Shown here: positions 1 through 11,170 of the stretch, piece by piece
Position numbering within the stretch: position 1 is the first letter of the stretch
How the letters are laid out: the number at the start of each line of letters is the position of its first letter
Origin: Eutypella sp. D-1
Taxonomy: Eukaryota; Ascomycota; Sordariomycetes; Xylariales; Diatrypaceae
DNA: 64,000 nt
Reading direction: 5' to 3'
Assembly (NCBI GenBank): GCA_023313575.1
Contig: JAJTTP010000004.1
Location: forward strand, 992,001 to 1,056,000
The notes under the pieces: generated by a model
What the model was told of the DNA's origin: nothing
Databases searched by the model: none
What the model saw: only the letters and a program-made list of their open reading frames with translations
Made by a program: the position numbers and the translations under genes

Positions 1-240
1 AGCTTTATCGACGTCACCACCAATCAATGCTACAGAGCTTTATCAACGATCTTGATCAACTAGGAAAGGAAAGAAAAAGAGAGAAAAAGAGAGACTAGAA
101 GGGAAACAAAAACAGGAGAAGAAAATAAGGCAAGCCTCAGCTTTACGGGAGGTCCTCCATTAAATTACCGTCAGACCCTTGGCAGAATGAGATAAAAAAA
201 GGGTTCAATCCACTAGTATTCTCTATACTGCATAAGGAGA
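1..240. promoter_or_regulatory. upstream region of the NDUFAF5-type gene
   Basis: This stretch holds no gene. It carries a purine-rich tract at about 60-130 (repeated GAGAAAAAGAGAGA-like blocks) and then leads directly into the start codon at 241, so it is probably promoter and 5' leader of the downstream gene. No TATA box or specific operator is convincing. Confidence 0.4.
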
Positions 241-1413
241 ATGCATCGTTCCCCGGCCGTCCTCGGCAGGGCCCGTGCCGGCCTCAAGTCACTTCCCCGG
301 CATTCCCACGCCCCCTTATCATCACATCGAGGAGCCCGGAATCCCAGGATAGCGGCGGCATCGACACCGCCACCACCGCCAATACGACACACATACGCCA
401 CGCAATCGGCAGGCCCGCCCTCGCACCAGGTCTTCAACCCGCACGTGAAGTGGTTGCAGAAGGAGCGGGCGGCGTCCGACGCCGCTCAGAGCCGGCAGGC
501 CGACTACCTGCGCGAGGAGGTCGCCGCGCGGCTATGCGAGCGGCTCCTCGACATCCGGCGCACCTACCCGCTGGCCCTTGACCTCGGTGCGCACTCGTGC
601 AACCTGGCCCGCGCCCTGGTACGCCCGGACCCGGACCCGGCCGCCCCCGCCGGCGGTTCCGAGCCCGTCTCTTCGCGCTTCGGCCGGCTTGTCGCCGCCG
701 AGAGCTCGCGCGTCCTACTGTACCGCGACGCCGACCTGCCGCTATACGCGCTGCAGGAGGGTCAGGGCGAGGCGGACGGGAAGCCCGGCACGCTCGAGCT
801 CGAGCGGCAGGTCCTCGAGTCCGACGAGTCGCTGCCCTGGGACGCGGACACATTCGACCTCGTGCTGTCGTCGCTGCACCTGCACTGGATCAACGACCTG
901 CCGGGGGTGTTGGGGCAGGTGAACCACGTGCTGAAGCCGGACAGCGCGTTCGTGGCCGCGATGCTGGGCGGCGATACGCTGTACGAGCTGCGCACGTCGC
1001 TGCAGCTGGCGGAGCAGGAGCGCCGGGGCGGCATCTCGCCCCGCGTGAGCCCCCTCGCCGACGTGCGCGACGTCGGTGGGCTCCTGCAGCGCGCCGGCTT
1101 CCGCTTCCCCACCGTCGACGTCGACGACATCGTCGTCGACTACCCGGACGTCTTTGCCCTCATGCAGGACCTGCAGGCCATGGGCGAGAGCAGCGCTGTC
1201 CTCGGCCGCGAGATGGGCCCCGTCCCCCGCGACGTCCTACTCGCAGCCGACCCCATCTACAAGGCCCTCCACGGCAACGAGGACGGCACCATCCCCGCCA
1301 CATTCCGTATCATCTACATGATCGGCTGGAAGGCCGGCGAGGGCCAGGCCCAGCCGCTCCCGAGGGGTAGCGGGCAGGTCAGCCTCAAAGATGTCTTAGA
1401 GCAGAAGAAATAA
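241..1413 (+). CDS. NDUFAF5: mitochondrial complex I assembly methyltransferase-like protein, NDUFAF5 family
   Basis: Intronless 390-residue protein starting at ATG 241 and ending in TAA. The first 60 or so residues are rich in Arg, Ser and Ala with almost no acidic residues, as expected of a mitochondrial presequence. A class I SAM-dependent methyltransferase fold follows: motif I reads LALDLGAHSCNLARAL (about residue 110) and the post-motif strand reads FDLVLSSLHLHWINDLPG (about 205). The next block, with MLGGDTLYELR and later DIVVDYPDVFALMQDLQAMGESSA, is characteristic of NDUFAF5 and related BioC-like proteins. In animals NDUFAF5 hydroxylates an arginine of NDUFS7 during assembly of complex I; the same role here is inferred from family membership. 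Length fits fungal members. The coding sequence is strongly GC-rich, more than the flanking DNA, which produces long shadow frames on both strands. The start is supported by the presequence. Confidence 0.92.
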   Translation: MHRSPAVLGRARAGLKSLPRHSHAPLSSHRGARNPRIAAASTPPPPPIRHTYATQSAGPPSHQVFNPHVKWLQKERAASDAAQSRQADYLREEVAARLCERLLDIRRTYPLALDLGAHSCNLARALVRPDPDPAAPAGGSEPVSSRFGRLVAAESSRVLLYRDADLPLYALQEGQGEADGKPGTLELERQVLESDESLPWDADTFDLVLSSLHLHWINDLPGVLGQVNHVLKPDSAFVAAMLGGDTLYELRTSLQLAEQERRGGISPRVSPLADVRDVGGLLQRAGFRFPTVDVDDIVVDYPDVFALMQDLQAMGESSAVLGREMGPVPRDVLLAADPIYKALHGNEDGTIPATFRIIYMIGWKAGEGQAQPLPRGSGQVSLKDVLEQKK

Positions 1414-1950
1414 GACGAAGAAGGGCTTAATCATGATATACCCACCTGCTTCATTGTACTGTGATCCAGTTATCCCTCCTGTGCTGTATAAATAGGATAT
1501 GGACAACTCATTACTGGCTGCTATCTCTGGACTCAGTCGGTGCCAAGAATACTTGTATGGCCATATACCGCGTCTCCAGTCAGTATCATAAATCGTAGTA
1601 GAGAACACACATCTCATGGGAAAGTTGATGGCCCATGCAGTCAAACATTCGTGGCAGTTATCTTGCCAAAGTCTCTTAACCGCAGTGGAAGCAAAGCTCG
1701 ACACGTACAAAGCAAGCACAGTCAGTCAGGAAATCAGATACAGCTCGGTAACACCAAGAGAGCACAACCAGCCTGGCATAATGGCAAAGTATAAAAAATA
1801 TTGCCAACAACCACAAACAGATATATTGATATACAAGGCAACTCCGTTTAGATCAAAGTAGGGAATGCTGCAGTCTATAATCGTTATAACTAGATCTGGA
1901 AGAACATTGAGAAAAGTCGGAACGTAATAGCGTAAAAATAGCCCAGGTGG
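1414..1950. other. convergent intergenic spacer
   Basis: AT-richer DNA between the 3' end of the NDUFAF5-type gene and the 3' end of the membrane-protein remnant. I see no coding frame with family resemblance. It probably contains the 3' untranslated region of the upstream gene. Confidence 0.5.
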
Positions 1951-4347
1951 CTATATCTCGTAAGGTCTTAGAGTACCCGTCTGAGGAGACCGTCCAATCG
2001 TGACTGTGGGGTCGTTCCCCTTCATCATGCGCCTGACCTCGTTGTCTTTGAGCTCTCTGCTCTGATCCAACACCGGCTGGGTCTGCTCCGACATGAGCTG
2101 CGAAACAGCATGCCAGCAGTTTCCCTGTCGGGCGTAGCGAATGTTAGGGATGTAGAGGAGCACAACAATCCATACACAGATAAGGTCACCGGCAACCAGG
2201 ACTAGGACGACGACAAGGCCGTCCCACGACCGGGGAACACGTGCGTGAGTAGTCGAGACGGTCTCGACGTCCACGACAACGTCGAACATCGGTTACATGA
2301 GATAGTAGAAGGTTTGAGTGAGCTTCGCCACGAAGGCTTCGAGGGCTGGCGCGGCGCGGCCGCTCACGTCGATGACGTGTACGAATACCGCCTGTCCGTC
2401 CTAGGGGGTTCGAGAATCCTTTGATCTGACAGTTGCTGCACATGGTCATGCTTTCGCTGTTGGCCCCCCAGGCCCATAACGCCGAAGCTGGCCCGTGCCA
2501 TGACGCGAATTCCCCAAATGGCACATCGTCCTTGGCCGAGCTCAGGTTCCTGCCCAGCCTCGATAGGTCCAACGGGTGCTGGTACTCGCTTATTGTCAGG
2601 ACGCCCCGCTCAGGCGCCCCTTTAGGATATGGCCCGGCACCCCAGAAGTCCATCAAAGTGTCGACGTTCGTCGCATTGATGAGCAGACTCCATTTGAACT
2701 GAGGCTCCGCTCGGTCGCTCTCTCTTTCCATCCTGACCCTGGCAATGGTCGTCTTAAGGTTGGCAAAGCACATGGTAATATTCATGAGGACGCCATCAAA
2801 CAGTTGATAGCTGGCCCACTCTCCAAAACTCGATGAGTTACTCAGAGGCGTGGCTGTGTTTACAAACTCGGCCATATGCTCTCTCCTGTTGTTCGTAGAG
2901 AAGGTTAAAAATGGGATGGACGTCGGTGCCCAGGGGTTTTCATATAGCTCCCGCCATACGTCAATATCGCTTTCGCCTTTGACCCCGGACACTGGTAGGC
3001 AGCATAGGGCAGCCATCCAGTCGCTGCCTTCATGAGGATCCTCCTAGACACTTGTAGAAACAGAGCAATCGAAAGTTTTCGGAAGGCACACCCGGCTACC
3101 GTGAAACGTGTAGCAAGTAGTACAGTCCTGGTTCAGAGCGGCATTTGCGAACGTCCCTTCGGCCGAGATCTCCCCTGCGATGTATCTATACGGATTCCCG
3201 CTGTTGAATGGATATGAGATGATGAGGCGTTCGCTGATGGCGGCAGGCACAACACCCTAGTATTGATTGCGAAGGTTGGTCCATTAAAGGAGCGAAGTCT
3301 CTCTCGTTCGCTTTGCTCGAAGGGGAGAAACGCACGCCTTCTAAGTCCAGTGTCTGACACGCCATCTTCGTTTGGCTCGACCGGGTTCGTCCCCTTGGTC
3401 TCTCCGAACAATGCATCCGATCCTTGTAATGTTTTCCAGGCTGCTCCAAAGATCTGCTGTATGCCGTACTGCATGGACGGGGTTATCGCAACGCGGTTTT
3501 GAAACCTTTCGGCGTTGCCCACCAGAGCCACATCTTGGAGATTAGGGAGCAGAATCGTGGAGAACTGGATCCCGATGGTCAATGCGACTATTGCAGATAA
3601 TAGGAGCGTTTCGCAGCGCCGCCTGAGCTGCGAGGACCCCGACAATAGGATTTCCTGTAATAACCAGCGAGGCCCTGCATTGATGCCTCTTGTGATAGAG
3701 AATTGCGCAAGCTGCGAGAGCTGAGCCTGGTTCTGTTCTAGCAGCAACGCAGAAATAAGAGAAGTGCACACAGCCGCCGCAGTGACGACGCGCAGTATAA
3801 GAGAGGAGAGTGTAATAGATCGAATTGCCCCATCACTCAACATAATCCTACGCCAAAGGCCTGGGGCTTGCTGGCCGCCGAGCGGCCCTTCACCTGCCCA
3901 GAGCAAAATCGAAAACTCAACAACCATAAGGGTCACCAATGAGCCCCCAAAAATAGCGACGCATCCGCTGGGTCCTAGTAACTACAGGATCGGCAATCTT
4001 GCATTGTCCTTGCCTGCTAAAGGTGTCTCGACATCAATCTCTCGATTCGACGCTGACAGAACGGCTGGATGCAAGGCGAGTTCCGCCTCAGCGGCGGCGG
4101 GCTCCTGGGTACCTGGTTGATTGCTGCAAGTTGATACTTCTGATATATGATGATTACTTTGGTTAGTGTCTTCTGCCAGTGCTAGATCTGCCTGTGTTTC
4201 ATTCGTGGTTACATGGTGAGATGGTAGCTCTGTGGTGTTTTCTGCCTTGTTGCCTTTCTGTTGAAGGGCTTCTGGCACTGCAGCAGAATGGGTTTGAAGC
4301 ACTTTGGTTTCTTGAGACATTGTTCGCCACGACTTGTGTAAATTCAT
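1951..4347 (-). pseudogene. broken multi-pass membrane protein gene of a large uncharacterised fungal family
   Basis: Reading downward from ATG 4347, a conserved architecture can be followed to the stop at 1951: a disordered Ser/Thr/Glu-rich N-terminus, TM1 near VTLMVVEFSILLWAGEG, TM2 near ITLSSLILRVVTAAAVC, TM3 near LLLSAIVALTIGIQFSTILL, a long extracellular-type region with Cys pairs (DCTTCYTF, CSNCQ), and TM4 near GLVVVLVLVAGDLICVWIVV followed by a cytoplasmic tail. From memory this resembles a common fungal family of hypothetical membrane proteins with no assigned function. The frame is broken at least five times: in-frame TAG at 3982-3984, a shift near 3250, in-frame TAG at 3044-3046, a shift plus TAG near 2401-2410, and in-frame TAA at 2293-2295. 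In each case the reading continues sensibly beyond the stop in the same frame. Some breaks could hide unusual introns, but I found no donor/branch combination that restores the frame, so decay is preferred. Confidence 0.75.
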
Positions 4348-7300
4348 ACATGAATTCGATTAAATACGATGCAAGAATTGTGAAGAAATCAAATTAATGT
4401 CTACATTTTCCCTTGGACGTTGCCATAACCCTCTTATACGCTCCCTAGAAGACTTTGATATGCTCGTAGCAAGATCATATTGTGTTCCCGACACACAACA
4501 TGAAGCTGTCTTGGAGCCTTCTAAGATTCTATAGTTATCACCATCATGACCGTCGACGGCATCGAGTGTCTCTTATCAAATTCTTCTAATCGCTATATAT
4601 AACCAAACCGCGAACATGATCTCGATCCGAGTTTTGTTTCATGAGACGAGGCAGGCTCTCGTTCAGCCGTTCGTTTTCCCATCCGCGCACCCATTCTCCC
4701 AAACCCCTGAAACTCCCCCGCCCCCCAAAACCCCAAGACCGCTACGCAGTAGTGTAGACAACGGTCCTACACATTGATTAGTAGCCCCGAGGCTACGGTA
4801 ACCGGGAGCCATTAAAGGCGTGACACGAAATACATGATGAATGGTCTACCTAACAGGTCTGCATACTTGTACACCACTACCTACCACATGGGCATGACTT
4901 GGCGCGCCCCTTAAATATGTGACCATACGGATTTACATGTCATCACATACCACGCAAAAAACCCGACCTCCATAAACCCATTACCCGGTAGCACACCACC
5001 AATCTCCTCCGCTTCGCGACCCCCCCTGCCCCCATTCTCGTTTAAATCTAAGAAAAGAAACTCCGCGCAAGCTTCGCGTTGCACCGCGTCGCGCGTCGCA
5101 TTTCACAGCAACGTCGGGTGCATGATCATGCCGGCGCAAACACGTTGCCAGCCCACCACGCCCTAAAAGCTAAGGCAGGCTGCCCACAGCCCAGCGCAGC
5201 CTAGCCAGGCGCCACCAACCCAGCCTACCGGTACTGGATCTACGTTAAAGTTTTCGAACCAAGCCCCCCAGTGGACTAATAAAAGCTACCGGCCAGTACC
5301 GGGATTTGCGGGAAATGCACGGGGGAGGGGTCACGGTACCTGCATGTAGGGTGGGACCCGTCCTCGTATGGCGTAAGTGTGGTGAGGTTCCGGTCAGTTC
5401 GTTGTTTCTTTTTTTATCACACGGAAGGGGGTGGGTGGTATGCTAGACTAGGATGCGCCGTATGGTCCGTATTTTTGCTTTCTTACTGTCGGGTACATCC
5501 CTTTCCCCCTCTTTACTCTCTTTGCCTTCCCGGGTCCTTTTGCACCTCAGCCTTGATTCGTCTGTCTGACTTAGAAAAAGGGGGGTAGGAAGCGCGTTCT
5601 GGGCGGGGGAGGGGAGATGAGAGAGAGAGGGGGAGAGTACAAAAGTTTTGCCCACTTACCCCCTTGAAAAAGGGGGCGTAGATTAATTGAGGAAAAATAG
5701 CGAGAAAAAAAAACGAAAGAGATCGGAGAAAAAAATAGGTAAGACAAAAAGAGCAGTCTCATCTAATACGAATAAGCAATGGGAAGGAAAAAGGAGAAAT
5801 GAGAAAACGCATTTTGGCATTCTTTTCTCGCCTCAGGTAATTGATTAATTACACCAACGCGACTAGCTAATTATCTACATACTGACTTCCCTGTACTATC
5901 AAACATTTCATATACGTGATTACTATGCGCTATAGATCTCACTACTACCTATGTAGGTATGTAGGTACCTACCGTAGCCATGGATTCAGGTAGGCAAGCA
6001 TTTCCAACGTACGTAGTACAAGCAAGTAATTCTGTTTTAAGGGGCAAGGGGGGTCATTAACCAACGGCCTAGCTGAGCCGGCTAGGAGGCTGCTCAGCTT
6101 ACCTTAGCAAGACGGTTTCTCTATCACATACATACTCATTAAGTCATTTTCCTGTTGCTGGCTTGTTTATCTTATGGGTGCTAGATGCCCGGGGTGGAGT
6201 GTTACTCGCCGAAGTGTGTTTGCCGGAACCTAATTCTAGTCTCGCGATCCCGACGGGCGCAACCCACCCGGACTGAGATATGCGGGCGCGAACGATATTC
6301 ATAAAAAGGAAGAGGAAGAATGGTCAAGGGTCGGGGCACGGTTGGCGACACCCGTGGATCTAACCAGGGTGGCGGAGGAGTGGATTAAGGGATGGAATTG
6401 GAGAAGAACAAAAAAGGAAAGAAAAGCAAAAGCTTCAGGAAAAGCTGCGTGCGGCTGCGCGGACAGCATTGCTACAATAAGGGAAGGAATAGGCAAGACA
6501 TTGAAGTGTGTAGTGACGTAGTTGCTCTAGGCAATGTCCTTATCCCCTGTCGCTCTGTCATCGTCGTCCTCTCGGGTCTGGGCCGACCTGAAGAGGCCGA
6601 GAAAACGGTGGCTGTTCCCTGGGGGTCTCGGCTCCATGATCCGCGACAGGAGCGGCGCCTGCCTGTCTTGGTTCGGCATATGACGGATGATGGGTCGAGG
6701 AGGCGGTAGTGGCAAGTGAAGGGCTGCGACATGGCGAGCCTAAACTCAACCCATCAACGATGCAGGTACCGAAATATCTGAGCTGCAAGGTACCCGGCAG
6801 GCTTGCGCCCGGCCAAAGTGCGGAGTGTAGCGCGGGTCCAAGCCTAGGCGGGTGTCAAGGGAAAAAATGAGAAGGAAATAATCAGAGACATGAAGGAGCC
6901 CAAGAATAGAAATATGTTTAAGTTGAGTGAACCAAGGCCGTCCACAGGCTGCTAGCGGCGGCCGCGGCGTTGCGGCGGCGTCTTAGTCGCAATCGACATG
7001 TCATTTAATGATCTGGCGTCCATATCTCGATGGATCGGCGCTTGTCAGGCATGCATCTGTATATCTAGATCGTGCGTGGCTTTCCCCCAATTTTATAAGG
7101 GCGAGTAGCTGGCTTTGTTTCCCCTTTGCCCCTCACCACCATTAAAACCATCACCACTTCAGCCGCCACCACAGCATCTCGGTTAGTAGTTATAGGTTAT
7201 CCTCCGCTTGTTTCTTCGGTCTATTCACGGGTCAAGATCAGGCCATGGGGCTTTGAAAAGAGCGGAAATGTTCCATGGTGAGTTAGCTAGGCTAAGCTGA

Positions 7301-9000
7301 GGTTTACAACTCGGCGCTTTTCTAAAATCACGAAGATGAGTAGAGATCTGCTCAAAGTGGAAGTGGCACGTAAGACGCAGATTAAATTTGAAGTTTCTCG
7401 TGGAAAATAATACTTTCATGCTCGGCGCTGTGTAGCTATCGTACCTCTCTTCTAGTATACAGTCTAAAACCGTCGGGTATCTTGTAATCAAAAAGACCTG
7501 ATGGTTCCAGACCAGCAAGCAACCAAAAGCCAGCCAAAAAAAACAAAATGAAGTGAAGCGCGCGCCCATGAACAAAAGCAAAAACATGGCTTGAAATGCC
7601 ATTAGAGCTCTGTGAAGGGACCAAAGAATATTGCAGTGCGCGCTCACGTGTTTCCTCCAGACCCGGATTTTGTATGTCGCAAAGTAGAGGAATTTTCTTC
7701 CTCTTACCGTACAAGACGCGGAACACATATCCAGCCAAAAATAAATGTCATGAAAACCTCAAAGTAGATTCCCTCCCTCCAGCGTTCCTCCAAAAAGAAG
7801 AGTAGAAAGCGACTGATGACGCTACGCTGCCCGAAACACCCAGAAACGGCCGATCCTCCGCCCGAGCGGACTGTAACGTCAAGGCCGAAAAGCCAAAATG
7901 ACCAAAAAGGGATGAATGGTGAAAAATAAGAATTCCAAACCCTTTCCCAAGTCTATATGCATACCCCAAAACGCAGTAATTCTTTTTTCTTCCCAATCCG
8001 AGCCCAGTTTTTTTATAGATGCCCAACCCGCATAGCCCGAACGGAAAATGAAGAAATGAACCCCTCCCGAAAAGCGGCGGTGAAGATTCCAATGATCCGG
8101 CCAGGCGACAACATTACGAGCGGGATTTGCGAGGGCGGGTGGATGAGCACCACGTCGCAGATGAGAAATCCAGTTGATAGGATGTGGTGGCGCTCGGTGT
8201 TGAGTCAAGGGATGAATCATGGTTCGGGCAAAAAGGGAGGGGAAGTGTGTGATTTGGTGAGATGCACAATTGCCCATGGTGCATCGAACAATGCATTGTC
8301 CGAACCACACACACAAGGCGGCTCAGCTCCCGCCGTAACACCCATGCATGAAAAAAAATCGTCGTCCGCAGATCAGAAACCACAAAATCTGATGCGCAAA
8401 AATATCCTGAAAAGTACCAGTGGCCCGGTTTTAGTGTGTCTATCCCCGTCTATAGTGAACGCCGTCGAAACCCAAGATTCCCATCGCGAGAGCGAAAACG
8501 AGTAGATGCGCCGTAGTAAGCCGTTTTTTCGTTTCTCTCCCTGGCGATTAAAAAGCAGACGGTAGCCGATGATAAAAGTGTGCGAAGTAGTGTCTTAAGC
8601 CTCGTGCCGTGAGAATGTAACGTATTAAACGATGTATCGGAATGCTGGAAGCTGCCGAATTAAGTATAAACGGCTATGCATCGCAACGTCATGATGTACA
8701 AGAGAAGTGCAGGCGAAAATTAATATGATCGTATGCTGGTAAAATAAAGAGGCCGGAGATCAGAAGATTCGTGAGAGGCGTGGCTGACGTATGTCGTGTA
8801 GGGGAGAGGAAATGCGCTGCGCAGAGATCGAGTCTGCGCGTCCAGGGCATCATGTCCTAGGACAGGGAGGCGCCGGCGACTTGTCCCCTTCCTTGTCGCA
8901 TGTTGCATGGATGAGCATGTGCAGCAACAAGGATTTAGACAACTCCTAGCGCGGTGAAGATGCGCTGTACAATGTACGCTGTACGTAAGGGGAACCGAAC
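4348..9000. other. gene-poor intergenic region, left part
   Basis: No convincing gene. From 5380 to 5760 the DNA is strongly strand-asymmetric, with long pyrimidine and then purine runs. A pyrimidine-rich stretch with CACCACC repeats at 7085-7200 resembles a fungal 5' leader, but no coding exon follows it. The longest frame, 7957-8505 (+, 182 codons), is of mixed low-complexity composition, lacks hydrophobic cores and matches no family I know. Short TACCTAGGTA-type palindromes occur near 5945-5975. Confidence 0.5.
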
Positions 9001-9140
9001 TTATTTAGTCGGCTTGGGGGGCTTGGGCACGCCAGTCGTGTCGTAGGCACCACGGCCCATGTTGGTCAACTCAAATTCCCGGCTAATCATCTTGTCGAAA
9101 GTCTTGAAGACTAGAGGGACTTTATAAGATGCGATGAAAA
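9001..9140 (-). CDS. last exon of a small unidentified protein gene (partial model)
   Basis: A 140-nt open stretch ending in TAA at 9001-9003 is preceded on the minus strand by a textbook intron end: branch point CTAAC, then CTGCTTTCTCTTAG, with the acceptor at 9141-9142. Read in phase after two bases it gives FIASYKVPLVFKTFDKMI, then a charged stretch and a proline/lysine tail ending PKPPKPTK. A hydrophobic segment followed by a short basic tail suggests a small single-pass membrane or organellar protein, but I do not recognise the family. Upstream exons could not be fixed; a plausible donor (GTGAGT) lies at about 9445-9450 on the minus strand, after codons reading LQLYNVSKF, with no obvious ATG. 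The clean splice signal and non-random peptide are the support. Confidence 0.5.
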
Positions 9141-10184
9141 CTAAGAGAAAGCAGGTTAGTCTGAGTTCAGGAAAGACTCCATATCTCGTGGTCTTATATA
9201 TGATATACATATGTATATTTATACATCAATGAAACACCCAACGCCGCAGACGTGACTCTTCGGGTGGCTAGGTAAGCCCATCACTAGACCAACGGTTCGT
9301 GATGGGGCCCGGCCAAGTCCAACAAAAGTCGACTGACGGCGACAGCGACGGCGGCGGAGGCGCGGCGTAAGGAAATGGATATCGGGGAATGGGCATGATG
9401 CAGAGAGAAGGAAAACCAGAGTAATATTGGTGCTGCACGTCTGACTCACAAATTTAGAAACGTTGTACAGCTGCAACGTGGATGGTCCCGGGGGAGTGAG
9501 AAGGCTGGGATGCGGAAGCGGATTGGTGAGTTGTCGAGGCGGTGGGTATAGCTACGTGCTGAGTGTAACTCGTCGAATAGGAGAAGACCTCTTCTCACAG
9601 CAGGATCAGGGGACAGTTGTACTGGGGGGCGTCGGTGATGAAAAGGGAGTCTGGGTATGATTTGTAACCAGAAGCTGAGATCAGCACCGTAGTTCGTTGA
9701 ACAAGAGGGATGACGCCTTGGACTTTATATAACTGAAAGTTCGAGATGAGATGAAGATATTATCGTTTCCTGGATGGCCAAAATGGAGTTCTGTTTTTTT
9801 CTTCCTCTTCTCCTTGGATATATCCACTGGAAAGTGTTTCGGGATGCCTGGTTATTAAAGGTCTTAGTTGAGGTTGTATTATTGCCTTATTTTATATATT
9901 TTTCTGTTTCCAGCTCGTGTATGTCAGGTACGTGCTGTGTTGCGTACTGGCTGCAGGTCGTTGGGCTGGGATGCTAACACCGTTGTAACGCTGGCAACAC
10001 AGTTGGAGTAGTCCACGGGTGGTAACCTGCAATGATGGTGGGATGGGACGGCCGGACGGGGCAGCGCTGTGGGCCGATCGTTTAATGCACGTAGAGGGAT
10101 GAAATAGAGACAATTGCTGGTCGAGGGTTGTACTGATGGTCGCCTAGGGCTTTAGGGATGCAGGTTGACTTTTTAGGCTTTAAG

Positions 10185-10442
10185 CGGACAGGACAAGACA
10201 AGACAGGCGAGGTATAATGACAAGCAAGCAAGTGTCGTTGCGTAGTAGTAGTTGTTATAAGTTCGTTATAAGTTTCAGTCTAATTAGACGATGGAGTGAG
10301 GTTGTAAAATAATGATAGAATTCCGCGTCAGGAAGGGAGAGCACAGAGAGGCTAGAGAGGACGAAGACGACGCTATTAATATATGTAATTTGTTGTTACA
10401 GAGAGACAGGACAGTACTGGGACAAGACAGGACAGGACAGGA
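10185..10442. repeat. interspersed GACAG-type pentamer repeats
   Basis: Two clusters of imperfect copies of GGACA/AGACA lie at 10185-10207 and 10402-10442, separated by about 200 bases of ordinary sequence. They look like degraded microsatellites and have no coding context. Confidence 0.6.
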
Positions 10443-11144
10443 AGGAATGCAGATAACTCAATGATCTGAAGATGTTGATAGAAAATCGGGGGAGTCTTCA
10501 ACCAAGGGGGCTTCACTTTCTCTTATACCAGGCCTGCCCTATTTACTGTACTTCCTTTTTTTCTCGTACCAAGAGAAGGGAAACAGTGGCTTTAGCTTAT
10601 TTACCAGGGGGTCTAAAGTGTGAGAGCTCTTAAGAACATTGAAAATAAGAATATGTACATACATGGCCTAAGTAGGGGCATGTATTTGAGCATGTATTTA
10701 CCTGGGTAGATACGTACCTTGGTACCTTATATCCGTACCGTATATTATTCACGAGGGATGTACCGAGTAACTAAGTAATTACACCTGGTTACATAAGTAC
10801 CTAGGTATCTAGACCCATTTCAGGTAACAACTGGAGATGTCCATTCTATGAGGTAGCCCTGGAGTGTAAGGTAGACAGACGTATTCCTACATGGTACGAA
10901 ATTGAATAATAATTGTCGCCTGTGCTTTTGGTAGAAAGGTTCTAGGGCCTACTTTTAGTCCATGCTCATAGACCATACTAAGTAACCCCATTTCATGGAT
11001 GGCCCGTAGTCCATGGCTTATGGATGTCTCATCCATGTATCCTAATTCTTTTCCGTTAGGTACTAAGTACCCTTAACGGGCTTATCCTTGTATTCCGGTA
11101 CATGTCAAACGGCATGGATGGGATGTTGGATGAGGTTTCCAATA

Positions 11145-11170
11145 CCTAGTGCTTCTCGAAGCGCACTAGG
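11145..11170. repeat. short inverted repeat (hairpin potential)
   Basis: CCTAGTGC at 11145-11152 is matched by GCACTAGG at 11163-11170. The loop arms TTC and GAA could extend the stem with a two-base bulge. It sits in non-coding DNA with no T-tract after it, so a function as an RNA element is not indicated. Confidence 0.5.

Noticed and set aside
434..1370. Long overlapping frames on both strands within the NDUFAF5-type gene (for example 597-1370 + and 434-853 -)
   Set aside because: They are shadows of a GC-rich coding sequence; their peptides are Arg/Pro/Ala-rich without any domain, while the main frame is a clear family member.
3982..3984. Treating the TAG at 3982 as an intron acceptor
   Set aside because: No upstream donor with a branch point was found that keeps the frame; an in-frame nonsense codon is simpler, although transcripts would be needed to exclude splicing.
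7957..8505. 182-codon plus-strand frame in the gene desert
   Set aside because: There is no hydrophobic core, no domain and no splice or leader context, and the composition resembles translated non-coding DNA.
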